From positions 21,356 through 85,355 of the forward strand of contig NZ_QUBQ01000010.1 in NCBI RefSeq assembly GCF_003388735.1: a stretch of 64,000 nt of DNA, read 5' to 3'. Made by a program: the position numbers and the translations under genes. Of this stretch, positions 17,008 through 26,539 are shown one piece after another (positions within the stretch are counted from its first letter, which is position 1; the number at the start of each line of letters is the position of its first letter). The notes under the pieces were generated by a model. The model was not told where the DNA came from. It was given only the letters and a program-made list of their open reading frames with translations, and made no database searches. Origin of the DNA: Paenibacillus paeoniae. Its GTDB lineage: Bacteria > Bacillota > Bacilli > Paenibacillales > Paenibacillaceae.

Positions 17008-20000
17008 TTACTCAACTACTACAGCTTCCGTAGCTTCGCCAAGTTCAGCTGCTTCGGTTACTTCCTCTTCAAGACCCTTGAAGCGAATGTTGCGGTAGCG
17101 CTGCATACCCGTACCAGCCGGGATCAGCTTACCGATGATAACATTCTCTTTCAGACCAAGAAGCTGGTCGACCTTGCCTTTGATTGCTGCATCTGTCAGG
17201 ACACGAGTCGTCTCCTGGAAGGATGCTGCAGACAAGAACGAGTCCGTCTCAAGGGACGCTTTCGTAATACCAAGCAATACTGGCTTCGCTACCGCTGGCT
17301 CTTTGTCTGCGAAGATCGCCTCGCGGTTAGCTGATTCGTATTCATGAATGTCTACGAATGCACCTGGCAATAGAGTCGTATCGCCGGCATCGACGATGCG
17401 GATTTTGCGCAGCATTTGCTTAATCATAACCTCGACGTGCTTATCGTTGATCTCAACGCCTTGGTTACGGTATACGCGCTGTACCTCTTGCAGGATGTAG
17501 TTCTGTACGCCACGGATGCCTTTGATGCGAAGCATGTCCTTCGGATCGATCGAACCGTCTGTCAGTTCGTCGCCTGCTTCGATATGCTGGCCTTCCGCTA
17601 CGCGGATACGCGAGCCGTAAGTGACTGCGTAGACCTTGGACTCGGCTTCGCCTTGTACCTCGATCTCGCGACGGTCTTTCGCTTCGCGGATTTCCTTGAT
17701 GACGCCGTCAAGCTCGGAGATGATCGCTTGGCCTTTCGGATTACGAGCCTCGAAGAGCTCCTGAATACGCGGAAGACCTTGCGTGATATCGTCGCCGGCA
17801 ACGCCGCCTGTATGGAACGTACGCATCGTCAGCTGTGTACCCGGCTCGCCGATCGATTGCGCCGCGATAATGCCTACCGCTTCGCCGATCTCAACGTGCT
17901 TGCCAGTCGCCAAGTTGCGGCCGTAACAGATCTTACATACGCCATGACGCGCACGACAACTAAGGACAGAGCGAATTTGTAGACGCTCTACGCCAGCATC
18001 GATGATCGCATCGGCTTTGTTCGAATCGATCAGCTCGCTGCGGTTGACGATGACTTCACCCGTCTGTGGATGACGGATCGTCTCGAATGCGTAACGACCT
18101 TCGATACGGTCATACAGATCCTCGATAACTTCTTTGCCATCCTGGATCTTGCTAACGGCGAAGCCTTTATCCGTACCGCAATCATCTTCGCGGACGATTA
18201 CGTCCTGGGCAACGTCTACAAGACGACGAGTCAGGTAACCGGAGTCGGCTGTACGAAGCGCTGTATCGGCAAGACCTTTACGCGCACCGTGCGTCGAGAT
18301 AAAGTACTCGAGGACCGTCAGGCCTTCACGGAAGTTCGATTTGATTGGCAACTCGATGATACGGCCGGATGGATTCGCCATCAGACCACGCATACCGCCA
18401 AGCTGTGTAATCTGGGATTTGTTACCCCGTGCTTTGGAATCCACCATGAGCATGATGTTGTTGTAACGATCCATCGATTTCATGAGGACTTCTGTAATCT
18501 CGTCCTTACATTTGCTCCAGATGCTGATGATCCGGTCATAACGCTCTTCGTTCGTAATCAGACCGCGACGGTACTGATTCATAACGATAGCGACCTTCTC
18601 GTCGGAAGCTTTCATGATTCCCGCTTTTTCCTTCGGAATAATAACGTCGGATACGCCGATCGTAATACCCGCTTTCGTGGAATACGTGAAACCAAGCTGC
18701 TTGATACGGTCCAGAATAACCGCAGTCAGCGTTGTATGGTATTGACGGAAGCACTCCGCAATAATATGACCAAGGTAATCTTTGCCTACCGCGCCCGGTG
18801 TAGCCAGGTCATCGATGAACTTCTGCAGATCGGCACCTTTTTCGTACACAAAGTACTTATCAGGCGTGCCTTGCAGCAAGTTAGACTTCGTCGCTTCATT
18901 GATGTAAGGGAAATCTTCTGGGAAGATTTCGTTGAAGATGACTTTACCCACAGTCGTAACGAGCAAGGAAGCTTGCTGTTGCTCTGTAAAGTTGGTTTTC
19001 TTCAGAACCTTTACCGGAATGAAGATACGCGCGTGCAGAGATGCGATACCGCGTTGGTAAGCGGAGATCGCTTCGTTTACCGTTGCGAACACGGAGCCTG
19101 TGCCTTTGGATTCAATGTTGTCCATCGTCAGATAGTAGCTGCCGAGAACCATATCCTGGGAAGGCGTAACAACAGGCTTGCCGTCTTTCGGGTTCAGGAT
19201 GTTGCCGGATGCCAGCATGAGAAGGCGAGCTTCCGCTTGCGCTTCTGCGGACAACGGAACGTGAACGGCCATTTGGTCACCGTCGAAGTCGGCATTGTAA
19301 GCCGTACAGACGAGCGGATGAAGCTTGATGGCGCGGCCTTCAACCAGAATCGGCTCGAATGCCTGGATACCCAGTCTGTGAAGCGTAGGGGCACGGTTCA
19401 GAAGAACCGGATGCTCCTTGATCACTTCTTCAAGAACATCCCATACTTCAGGACTTACGCGCTCAACTTTACGTTTTGCGCTCTTGATGTTGTGAGCGAG
19501 ACCTTTGTTCACAAGCTCCTTCATCACGAAAGGCTTGAACAGCTCCAGCGCCATTTCCTTCGGTAGGCCGCACTGGAACATTTTCAGGTTAGGACCTACG
19601 ACGATAACAGAACGACCAGAATAGTCGACACGTTTACCGAGCAAGTTCTGACGGAAACGTCCTTGCTTACCCTTCAGCATGTGGCTGAGGGATTTCAGAG
19701 GTCGGTTGCCTGGTCCTGTAACCGGACGACCGCGACGGCCGTTGTCGATCAAGGCGTCAACCGCTTCCTGAAGCATACGTTTCTCATTCTGTACGATAAT
19801 GTCCGGAGCGCCCAGATCAAGCAGACGTTTCAGACGGTTGTTCCGGTTAATAACACGGCGGTACAAGTCATTCAGGTCAGAGGTCGCGAAGCGGCCGCCA
19901 TCCAACTGTACCATCGGACGAAGCTCCGGCGGGATAACCGGCAGTACGTCAAGAATCATCCACTCCGGCTGATTGCCCGAGTTGCGGAATGCTTCAATAA

Positions 20001-20634
20001 CTTCAAGACGCTTAATCGCGCGGTTACGGCGTTGGCCTTGTGCCGTGCGAAGATCTTCCTTCAGCTTCTCAAGCTCACGCTCGACTTCGATGTCTTGAAG
20101 CAGCTTCTTAACCGCTTCAGCACCCATGCCGGCTTGGAATCCGTAGCCATACTTTTCACGGTAGCTGCGGTATTCCTTCTCGGAAAGGAGCTGTTTTTTC
20201 TCAAGCGGCGTATCGCCTGGGTCCGTCACGACATAAGATGCGAAATAGATGATCTCCTCAAGGGAACGAGGGGACATATCCAGTGCAAGACCCATGCGGC
20301 TCGGAATACCTTTGAAGTACCAGATATGGGATACAGGAGCTGCAAGCTCGATGTGGCCCATACGTTCACGGCGTACTTTTGCACGAGTAACTTCTACTCC
20401 GCAGCGATCGCAGACTACGCCTTTATAGCGTACACGCTTGTACTTACCGCAATGACATTCCCAATCCTTGGTCGGTCCAAAAATCTTCTCGCAGAAGAGA
20501 CCTTCCTTCTCGGGCTTTAGCGTTCTGTAGTTAATGGTTTCCGGCTTCTTGACTTCTCCGCGGGACCACGAGCGAATTTTATCCGGCGAAGCCAGACCAA
20601 TTTTCATATACTCGAAGTTGTTCACGTCCAACAA
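17008..20634 (-). CDS. rpoC: DNA-directed RNA polymerase subunit beta'
   Basis: 1208 residues from TTG 20634, giving MLDVNNFEYMKIGLASPDKI, the Bacillus N-terminus. This start sits 8 nt after AAGGAGG. The in-frame ATG at 20655 would place that site inside the coding region. The N-terminal zinc ribbon (CHCGKYKR...CDRCG), the catalytic NADFDGDQM loop near residue 450, and the second zinc site C..C..CKICYGRN are present. It forms the catalytic core with beta. The trigger-loop region LTMRTFHTGGVAGDDITQGL is intact. Terminated by the hairpin at 16924-16980. Confidence 0.96.
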   Translation of the reverse strand: MLDVNNFEYMKIGLASPDKIRSWSRGEVKKPETINYRTLKPEKEGLFCEKIFGPTKDWECHCGKYKRVRYKGVVCDRCGVEVTRAKVRRERMGHIELAAPVSHIWYFKGIPSRMGLALDMSPRSLEEIIYFASYVVTDPGDTPLEKKQLLSEKEYRSYREKYGYGFQAGMGAEAVKKLLQDIEVERELEKLKEDLRTAQGQRRNRAIKRLEVIEAFRNSGNQPEWMILDVLPVIPPELRPMVQLDGGRFATSDLNDLYRRVINRNNRLKRLLDLGAPDIIVQNEKRMLQEAVDALIDNGRRGRPVTGPGNRPLKSLSHMLKGKQGRFRQNLLGKRVDYSGRSVIVVGPNLKMFQCGLPKEMALELFKPFVMKELVNKGLAHNIKSAKRKVERVSPEVWDVLEEVIKEHPVLLNRAPTLHRLGIQAFEPILVEGRAIKLHPLVCTAYNADFDGDQMAVHVPLSAEAQAEARLLMLASGNILNPKDGKPVVTPSQDMVLGSYYLTMDNIESKGTGSVFATVNEAISAYQRGIASLHARIFIPVKVLKKTNFTEQQQASLLVTTVGKVIFNEIFPEDFPYINEATKSNLLQGTPDKYFVYEKGADLQKFIDDLATPGAVGKDYLGHIIAECFRQYHTTLTAVILDRIKQLGFTYSTKAGITIGVSDVIIPKEKAGIMKASDEKVAIVMNQYRRGLITNEERYDRIISIWSKCKDEITEVLMKSMDRYNNIMLMVDSKARGNKSQITQLGGMRGLMANPSGRIIELPIKSNFREGLTVLEYFISTHGARKGLADTALRTADSGYLTRRLVDVAQDVIVREDDCGTDKGFAVSKIQDGKEVIEDLYDRIEGRYAFETIRHPQTGEVIVNRSELIDSNKADAIIDAGVERLQIRSVLSCRARHGVCKICYGRNLATGKHVEIGEAVGIIAAQSIGEPGTQLTMRTFHTGGVAGDDITQGLPRIQELFEARNPKGQAIISELDGVIKEIREAKDRREIEVQGEAESKVYAVTYGSRIRVAEGQHIEAGDELTDGSIDPKDMLRIKGIRGVQNYILQEVQRVYRNQGVEINDKHVEVMIKQMLRKIRIVDAGDTTLLPGAFVDIHEYESANREAIFADKEPAVAKPVLLGITKASLETDSFLSAASFQETTRVLTDAAIKGKVDQLLGLKENVIIGKLIPAGTGMQRYRNIRFKGLEEEVTEAAELGEATEAVVVE

Positions 20635-20679
20635 GGAGCAACCCTCCTTCGTCATGTATGACTGTGTCTTATAAGAAGC

Positions 20680-20726
20680 TGAACTTCAATTGCGGGGCCG
20701 CCGAAGCAGCTCCCAATTGAAGCTCA
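20680..20726 (-). other. Hairpin in the rpoB-rpoC intergenic region
   Basis: A 13-bp inverted repeat (arms TGAACTTCAATTG at 20680-20692 and CAATTGAAGCTCA at 20714-20726, one G-U pair in RNA) encloses a GC-rich loop. No U-run follows, so it is unlikely to terminate. It could be an RNA processing or stabilising element between the two subunit genes. Function is inference. Confidence 0.55.
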
Positions 20727-20735
20727 GTCATCGTG

Positions 20736-23700
20736 TTATTCAACGCCTGCTTCTGCGCCTTCTAGGTTGAGGTTGAGCTTGTCGCCAGTTGCCTCATCTT
20801 CATCATCGATTTCTTTCATTTCGATCTCTTCTTCATTCTCGGTCAGGATCTTTACGTCCATGCCCAAGCTTTGAAGCTCTTTGATCAATACTTTGAACGA
20901 CTCAGGAACGCCTGGCTCCGGTACATTCTCGCCCTTGACAATCGATTCGTACGTCTTCACACGGCCGACCACGTCGTCGGATTTGACTGTAAGAATCTCT
21001 TGCAGTGTATAGGCTGCGCCGTAGGCCTCGAGCGCCCAAACCTCCATCTCACCGAAACGCTGTCCGCCGAACTGGGCTTTACCGCCGAGTGGCTGCTGCG
21101 TAACAAGCGAGTAAGGACCCGTAGAACGGGCATGGATTTTGTCGTCAACCATGTGCGCCAGCTTGATCATATACATGACGCCGACGGTTACTTCACGTTC
21201 GAAGGATTCGCCTGTACGTCCGTCATAAAGAACCGTCTTACCGTTACGTTGCATGCCGGCTTCTTCCATCGTATCGAATACGTCGTTCTCACGAGCGCCG
21301 TCGAATACAGGAGTAGCAGCGTGCAGACCTAAGTGCTTGCACGCCATGCCAAGGTGAACTTCGAGCGCCTGGCCGATGTTCATCCGGGAAGGTACGCCCA
21401 GCGGGTTCAGAACGACTTCTACAGGCGTTCCGTCCGGCAAGAACGGCATATCCTCTTCCGGCATGATGCGGGCGATAACACCCTTGTTACCGTGACGTCC
21501 GGCCATTTTATCGCCTTCAGAGATTTTACGCTTCTGAGCGATATAAGCGCGGACCAGTTGATTAACGCCAGGAGGCAGCTCATCACCGTTCTCGCGTGTG
21601 AATACCTTCACGTCTACGACGATACCGTCCGTACCATGCGGTACGCGCAGCGACGTATCGCGAACCTCGCGAGCCTTTTCGCCGAAGATCGCATGAAGCA
21701 ATCTCTCTTCAGCTGTCAGTTCCGTTACGCCCTTCGGTGTTACTTTACCTACTAGGATGTCGCCTGCGCTAATCTCGGCACCGACGCGGATAATGCCGCG
21801 CTCGTCGAGATTGCGAAGCGCTTCTTCACCCACGTTCGGGATATCGCGCGTAATTTCCTCAGGTCCCAGCTTCGTATCGCGGGCTTCGGATTCATATTCT
21901 TCAATGTGAATGGAAGTGTAGACATCTTCCTTCACGAGTTTCTCGCTAAGCAGGATCGCATCCTCGTAGTTGTACCCTTCCCAAGTCATGAAGGCTACGA
22001 CAACGTTGCGTCCGAGTGCCAATTCGCCCATCTCAGTGGATGGACCGTCTGCCATGATGTCGCCTTTCTTGATGACATCGCCCTTGCGGACAAGCGGACG
22101 TTGGTTAATGCATGTTCCTTGGTTGGAACGCATGAACTTATGCAGTTTGTGCTTGATCAGATCGCCAGTCACTTGCTTGCCGTCAATCGTCTCTACGCGG
22201 CGCAGCCAAATCTCGTTCGCAGACGCGCGCTCAATGACGCCGTCATACTTGGCAACGATACATACGCCAGAATCCTTTGCAGCCTTATGCTCCATTCCTG
22301 TGCCGACAAGCGGCGCTTTCGGAATAAGAAGCGGAACGGCCTGCCGCTGCATGTTCGAGCCCATCAGGGCGCGGTTGGAGTCGTCATTCTCAAGGAACGG
22401 AATGAGCGCCGTTGCAACCGATACAACCTGCTTAGGTGATACGTCCATGTAGTCAACACGATCGCTAGGCATAGTCAGGATGTTGTCAGCCTGTTTATTG
22501 TAACGGACAATCGTCTGCTCATCCGCGAACTTGGAGTCAGCGGTCAACCGTGCATTCGCCTGAGCGATAACGTAGTTGTCCTCTTCATCTGCCGTCAGAT
22601 AAGCAATCTGCTCGGTTACCGTGCCTGTTTTCGGATCAACCCAACGATATGGTGCTTCGATAAAACCATATTCGTTAATGCGAGCGAACGTGGACAAGGA
22701 GTTGATCAGACCGATATTCGGACCCTCCGGCGTCTCAATTGGACACATACGGCCATAGTGAGAGTGATGGACGTCACGAACTTCGAAGCCTGCGCGCTCA
22801 CGCGTCAGACCGCCAGGTCCGAGTGCGGACAGACGGCGCTTATGCGTAAGTTCCGCTAGCGGGTTCGTCTGATCCATGAACTGGGACAGCTGGGATGAAC
22901 CAAAGAACTCTTTGATCGATGCGATAACGGGACGAATATTGATCAGCGCTTGAGGCGTGATCGCATTCGCGTCCTGAATGGACATCCGCTCGCGTACGAC
23001 ACGTTCCATACGGGATAGACCGATACGGAATTGGTTCTGCAGCAATTCGCCAACAGAGCGCAGACGACGGTTGCCCAGATGGTCAATATCGTCCGTGCTG
23101 CCAACGCCATGCAGCAGGTTGATGAAATAGTTAATCGACGAAATGATGTCCGCAGGCGTAATATGCTTAACGGATTTGTCGATAATACCATTGGCGATAA
23201 CTTTAATTACTTTATTATCGTCCAGCGGCGAGAATACACTGATCGCTTGTAGTGGAATACTATCAGCATCCAATACACCGTTAGCCACATGGTATGTCTT
23301 AAAGCCTACGTCGCTCTCGAGCTTGTCGAGAATCTCATCCAGAAGACGACGGTCAATCATCTGGCCGGACTCTGCGATGATCTCGCCTGTGGACGGATCA
23401 ACCAGATTCTCTGCAAGACGCTGATTGAACAGGCGGTTCTTGATGTGCAGCTTCTTGTTTATCTTGTAACGGCCGACATTGGCCAGGTCATATCGTTTCG
23501 GGTCAAAGAAGCGCGCGACCAAGAGACTCTTCGCATTGTCCAAGGTAGGAGGCTCGCCCGGACGAAGACGCTCATAAATTTCAATCAGCGCTTTCTCCGT
23601 AGAATCCGTGCTATCCTTGTCCAGCGTATTGCGAATGTACTCGTCATGGCCGAGCAATTCCAAAATTTCCGCGTCTGTGCCAAAGCCTAGTGAACGCAAA

Positions 23701-24281
23701 AGCACCGTTACCGGTATTTTCCGGGTCCGGTCGATACGAACGTAAATAATGTCTTTGGCGTCTGTCTCCAGCTCCAGCCAAGCGCCACGGTTCGGAATAA
23801 CCGTTGCCGTGTACGTTTTCTTCCCGTTCTTATCAACCTTCGTGCTGAAGTACACACTTGGGGAGCGAACCAATTGGCTGACGATAACGCGCTCGGCGCC
23901 GTTAATAATAAACGTGCCTGTCTCCGTCATCAGCGGGAAATCACCCATGAACACTTCTTGTTCCTTAACCTCGCCCGTTTCCTTATTGAACAGACGAACC
24001 TTCACGCGCAGCGGTGCCGCATACGTCACGTCGCGCTCTTTTGATTCATCCACCGAATATTTCGGCTCGCCCAAGTTATAATCGATAAACTCAAGCGATA
24101 GATTACCCGTAAAGTCCGAAATCGGCGAGATATCCTGGAACAGCTCAATCAGATCCGTCTCCAGAAACTTCTCATACGATTTTTGTTGGATTTCAATCAG
24201 GTTCGGGACTTCCAGCACCTCGTTGATCCGAGCGTAGCTTCTCCGCGTCCGCCGACCATACTGAACAAGTTGTCCTGCCAA
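20736..24281 (-). CDS. rpoB: DNA-directed RNA polymerase subunit beta
   Basis: 1181 residues from TTG 24281 (MAGQLVQYGRRTRRSYARIN). This start follows GGGGTGA by 7 nt and matches the family. An ATG six codons upstream has no ribosome-binding site. The rifampicin cluster (GSSQLSQFMDQTNPL then LTHKRRLSALGPGG) is wild type, so rifampicin sensitivity is predicted. Catalytic-region KMAGRHGNKGVIARIMPEED is present. The C-terminus has the acidic tail common in Firmicutes. rpoC lies 101 bp downstream. Confidence 0.96.
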   Translation of the reverse strand: MAGQLVQYGRRTRRSYARINEVLEVPNLIEIQQKSYEKFLETDLIELFQDISPISDFTGNLSLEFIDYNLGEPKYSVDESKERDVTYAAPLRVKVRLFNKETGEVKEQEVFMGDFPLMTETGTFIINGAERVIVSQLVRSPSVYFSTKVDKNGKKTYTATVIPNRGAWLELETDAKDIIYVRIDRTRKIPVTVLLRSLGFGTDAEILELLGHDEYIRNTLDKDSTDSTEKALIEIYERLRPGEPPTLDNAKSLLVARFFDPKRYDLANVGRYKINKKLHIKNRLFNQRLAENLVDPSTGEIIAESGQMIDRRLLDEILDKLESDVGFKTYHVANGVLDADSIPLQAISVFSPLDDNKVIKVIANGIIDKSVKHITPADIISSINYFINLLHGVGSTDDIDHLGNRRLRSVGELLQNQFRIGLSRMERVVRERMSIQDANAITPQALINIRPVIASIKEFFGSSQLSQFMDQTNPLAELTHKRRLSALGPGGLTRERAGFEVRDVHHSHYGRMCPIETPEGPNIGLINSLSTFARINEYGFIEAPYRWVDPKTGTVTEQIAYLTADEEDNYVIAQANARLTADSKFADEQTIVRYNKQADNILTMPSDRVDYMDVSPKQVVSVATALIPFLENDDSNRALMGSNMQRQAVPLLIPKAPLVGTGMEHKAAKDSGVCIVAKYDGVIERASANEIWLRRVETIDGKQVTGDLIKHKLHKFMRSNQGTCINQRPLVRKGDVIKKGDIMADGPSTEMGELALGRNVVVAFMTWEGYNYEDAILLSEKLVKEDVYTSIHIEEYESEARDTKLGPEEITRDIPNVGEEALRNLDERGIIRVGAEISAGDILVGKVTPKGVTELTAEERLLHAIFGEKAREVRDTSLRVPHGTDGIVVDVKVFTRENGDELPPGVNQLVRAYIAQKRKISEGDKMAGRHGNKGVIARIMPEEDMPFLPDGTPVEVVLNPLGVPSRMNIGQALEVHLGMACKHLGLHAATPVFDGARENDVFDTMEEAGMQRNGKTVLYDGRTGESFEREVTVGVMYMIKLAHMVDDKIHARSTGPYSLVTQQPLGGKAQFGGQRFGEMEVWALEAYGAAYTLQEILTVKSDDVVGRVKTYESIVKGENVPEPGVPESFKVLIKELQSLGMDVKILTENEEEIEMKEIDDEDEATGDKLNLNLEGAEAGVE

Positions 24282-24354
24282 CTTAACCTCACCCCTCATG
24301 TCTGTCTCACAGCATCGATACTTCGCTGCGTTACCCAGGCGGCATCAACCGCCT

Positions 24355-24405
24355 CTATAGATAAATAAAGAAAAGCCCTTATCGAATAGTGTTCGAAAAA
24401 AGAGC
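24355..24405 (-). promoter_or_regulatory. Terminator-like hairpin in the rpoB leader (possible attenuator)
   Basis: In the minus-strand RNA, GCUCUUUUUUCGAA pairs with UUCGAUAAGGGC (24375-24405), using G-U wobbles that would not pair in the opposite strand. UUUUCUUUAUUUAU follows. It lies about 75 nt before the rpoB start, inside the leader from the promoter at 24583-24609, so it could attenuate rpoB transcription. Inference from structure only. Confidence 0.5.
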
Positions 24406-24580
24406 ATGTTTCCGGCAGCTACCATTCACAGCGCGGGTGCGATGGTGTCATATCAAGTAATTTTGCCCAAAATGTAAACATTATACGTCAATTGCCACAA
24501 AAGTATGCATTCCGCGCTTAAAATTTGCACTTGACATTTTAGTTGACTAAAGAGATTTCGAGCAATTTTATGCTGACATT

Positions 24581-24609
24581 TAATAATACTACCATATTCA
24601 AAATGTCAA
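24581..24609 (-). promoter_or_regulatory. Probable promoter of rpoB-rpoC
   Basis: Minus-strand TTGACA at 24604-24609, with TTATTA (17-bp spacing) or TATTAT (15-bp spacing) as -10, just after the end of the methyltransferase gene. The surrounding 100 bp is AT-rich, which fits a promoter. It leaves a leader of about 300 nt before rpoB. Confidence 0.5.
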
Positions 24610-24627
24610 GTCAAATCTTTTTTGGGC

Positions 24628-25224
24628 TTATTTTTGCGCCCGCAGTATACGATAGCCCTTGTCCTTCGTCACTTCTTCCACTTCTCCGAATATCGCTTCA
24701 AGCTTATCCATAGCGGAATGAGCTCCTTGCTTCTTCTGAATGACGACCCACATACTGCCGCCAGCTTCCAATAATTCATATCCTTGTTCAAAGATTCGGT
24801 GTACAACCGCTTTCCCCGCCCTGATCGGAGGGTTGGTTAATAGAACATTGAATCTCTCAGAACGGACCCCCTCAAACAAGTCACTTTGAACCGCTGTTAT
24901 ATTGGCAATACCATTTAGTCTCGCATTTTCCTTAGTAAGCTCAATAGCCCGTTCATTAATGTCGATCATCGTCACATGCCCGGAGCCTACCAGCTTCGCT
25001 GCCGTCAGTCCAATAGGACCATAGCCGCATCCTACGTCCAGAACGCGATCTCCTTCTTGAAGCACCATCGCCTCAATTAGAACTCTACTCCCGTAATCGA
25101 CACCCGTCTTCGAGAAAACACCGGCATCTGTAACGAACTTCATCGGATATCCTCTGAGCGAATCGGGATGAGTCTGCCTGTTATGATTCACCTCTGGCGT
25201 CTTGGAGTAATAATGCCCAGACAT
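24628..25224 (-). CDS. ybxB: Class I SAM-dependent methyltransferase (RsmC-like, YbxB family)
   Basis: 198 residues. The SAM-binding motif VLDVGCGYGPIGLTAAKL is at about 59-76 and the catalytic NPP motif (LLTNPPIRAGK) near 130. NPP types methylate exocyclic amines of bases, and RsmC relatives modify 16S rRNA guanine. YbxB occupies this same place between rplL and rpoB in Bacillus. The ATG is preceded by AAGGAGG. Substrate is inferred from family. Confidence 0.88.
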   Translation of the reverse strand: MSGHYYSKTPEVNHNRQTHPDSLRGYPMKFVTDAGVFSKTGVDYGSRVLIEAMVLQEGDRVLDVGCGYGPIGLTAAKLVGSGHVTMIDINERAIELTKENARLNGIANITAVQSDLFEGVRSERFNVLLTNPPIRAGKAVVHRIFEQGYELLEAGGSMWVVIQKKQGAHSAMDKLEAIFGEVEEVTKDKGYRILRAQK

Positions 25225-25262
25225 CCTTCAGCCTCCTTAAGCATATTTCCCTATACATACGA

Positions 25263-25468
25263 GTTCAAAAAGTCCGGTTTTCAGCACATGAGCTTATGCT
25301 TCCAATGATGCGTTTTTTCAAAACGCTGCAGAAGATGGGAAGCAGCCAGGAAATGAGGAGCGGAGCGTAGTGAAAACTACGTGAGCACCGGAAGTTCCGG
25401 CTGAATGCCATATTCGATGTCGAGTAGGTCTCCTGATCCCTTCGTGATCAAAAGCGGACTTTTTGAAC
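25263..25468. mobile_element. MITE-like non-coding element with 14-bp terminal inverted repeats
   Basis: 206 bp bounded by perfect inverted repeats, GTTCAAAAAGTCCG at 25263-25276 and CGGACTTTTTGAAC at 25455-25468. There is no coding frame inside. The interior has further short palindromes (for example GCGTTTTTTCAAAACGC and CCGGAAGTTCCGG). It lies between rplL and the methyltransferase gene. The layout resembles a miniature inverted-repeat element. I recall similar ends as common in Paenibacillus genomes but cannot verify copy number here. No clear target-site duplication was seen. Confidence 0.65.
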
Positions 25469-25489
25469 AACCTCTACAACATACAACGA

Positions 25490-25522
25490 ACCCCTTAAAA
25501 CCATGCGGTTCTAAGGGGTCCT
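25490..25522 (-). terminator. Hairpin downstream of rplL (weak terminator or attenuator)
   Basis: On the minus strand GGACCCCTTAGAACC pairs with GGTTTTAAGGGGTTC around a GCAT loop. Only a weak U-containing tail follows (GTTCGTTGTATG). It lies about 50 bp after the rplL stop and may partly end the rplJL transcript. Confidence 0.5.
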
Positions 25523-25573
25523 TCAGCAAGGTTCGCCAATTAGCTAATCAAGCTGTCATATAATGAAGTTAAA

Positions 25574-25933
25574 TTACTTAACTTCTACGGAAGCGCCAGC
25601 TTCTTCAAGCTTAGCTTTCACGCTGTTAGCTTCATCTTCGCCAACTTTTTCTTTGATTGCTTTTGGAGCGCCGTCAACCAGATCTTTAGCTTCTTTCAGG
25701 CCAAGACCAGTGATTTCGCGAACTGCTTTGATAACGTTGATTTTGGAAGCGCCAGCGCTTGTCAAGATAACGTCGAATTCAGTTTGAGCAGCAGCTTCAG
25801 AAGCGCCGCCAGCTACTACTGCAACTGGAGCTGCAGCTGTTACGCCGAATTCTTCTTCGATTGCTTTAACAAGATCGTTCAGTTCAAGAACAGTCATACC
25901 TTTAATTGCTTCCAAGATTTGCTCTTTAGACAT
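25574..25933 (-). CDS. rplL: 50S ribosomal protein L7/L12
   Basis: 119 residues from ATG 25933 (MSKEQILEAIKGMTVLELND). Twenty more codons are open upstream, but GGAGG lies 9 nt before this ATG and the family starts here. The N-terminal dimerisation helix pair, Ala/Gly-rich hinge and C-terminal KINVIKAVREITGLGLKEAK domain that binds translation factors are all present. Stalk protein, bound to L10 encoded 89 bp upstream. Confidence 0.97.
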   Translation of the reverse strand: MSKEQILEAIKGMTVLELNDLVKAIEEEFGVTAAAPVAVVAGGASEAAAQTEFDVILTSAGASKINVIKAVREITGLGLKEAKDLVDGAPKAIKEKVGEDEANSVKAKLEEAGASVEVK

Positions 25934-26022
25934 GGTATATACCTCCGAAATTGGTTTAGTTTTTGTTTGTTGCAAGTTACGAAGCCGACACAAGTCCGAC
26001 CCCGGTTATATCACAAAAGTGA

Positions 26023-26526
26023 TTAAGCGCCTGCTTCTTGTTTCTCTCCAACCGCTTTAACCGCAAGGGCGAAGTTGCGAACTGGAGCTTGAAGCACGCT
26101 GAGGAGCATGGAAAGCAAACCTTCGCGAGAAGGAAGCTCTGCAAGAGCCTTGATTTGTTCGTGATCTACGACTTTACCTTCAACAACGCCGCCTTTCAAT
26201 TTCAAAGCGTCGTTCTTCTTAGCGAAGTCATTCAGGATTTTTGCCGGAGCAATAGCGTCGTCGCCGCTGAATGCAACAGCAGTAGGTCCTGTCAGAATGT
26301 CATTAAGCGCCGTAAATTCTGTACCTTCAGTAGCGCGGCGAACGAGCGAGTTTTTCAGAACTTGGAAATCAACGCCCGCCTCGCGGAGCTGCTTACGAAG
26401 TTCAGTAACTTGCGCAACGTTCAATCCGCGATAGTCGGCAATAACCGTGCTGGAGCTCGAAGTCAATTTCGACTGGATCACAGCAACCGCTTCTTGTTTC
26501 TCTTGGATGATCTTTGCGTTAGCCAA
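26023..26526 (-). CDS. rplJ: 50S ribosomal protein L10
   Basis: 167 residues from TTG 26526 (MANAKIIQEKQEAVAVIQSK), which sits 8 nt after GGGAGG. An in-frame GTG at 26535 falls inside that site. L10 anchors the L7/L12 dimers. VIADYRGLNVAQVTELRKQL and the helix ending SVLQAPVRNFALAVKAVGE are typical. The leader upstream carries a hairpin expected for autoregulation by the L10-L12 complex. Confidence 0.94.
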   Translation of the reverse strand: MANAKIIQEKQEAVAVIQSKLTSSSSTVIADYRGLNVAQVTELRKQLREAGVDFQVLKNSLVRRATEGTEFTALNDILTGPTAVAFSGDDAIAPAKILNDFAKKNDALKLKGGVVEGKVVDHEQIKALAELPSREGLLSMLLSVLQAPVRNFALAVKAVGEKQEAGA

Positions 26527-26539
26527 ACTGTACACCTCC

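Noticed and set aside
18070..19566. 498-codon plus-strand open frame inside rpoC
   Set aside because: It is entirely antisense to conserved rpoC coding sequence. Such frames arise from codon bias, and it shows no recognisable domain.
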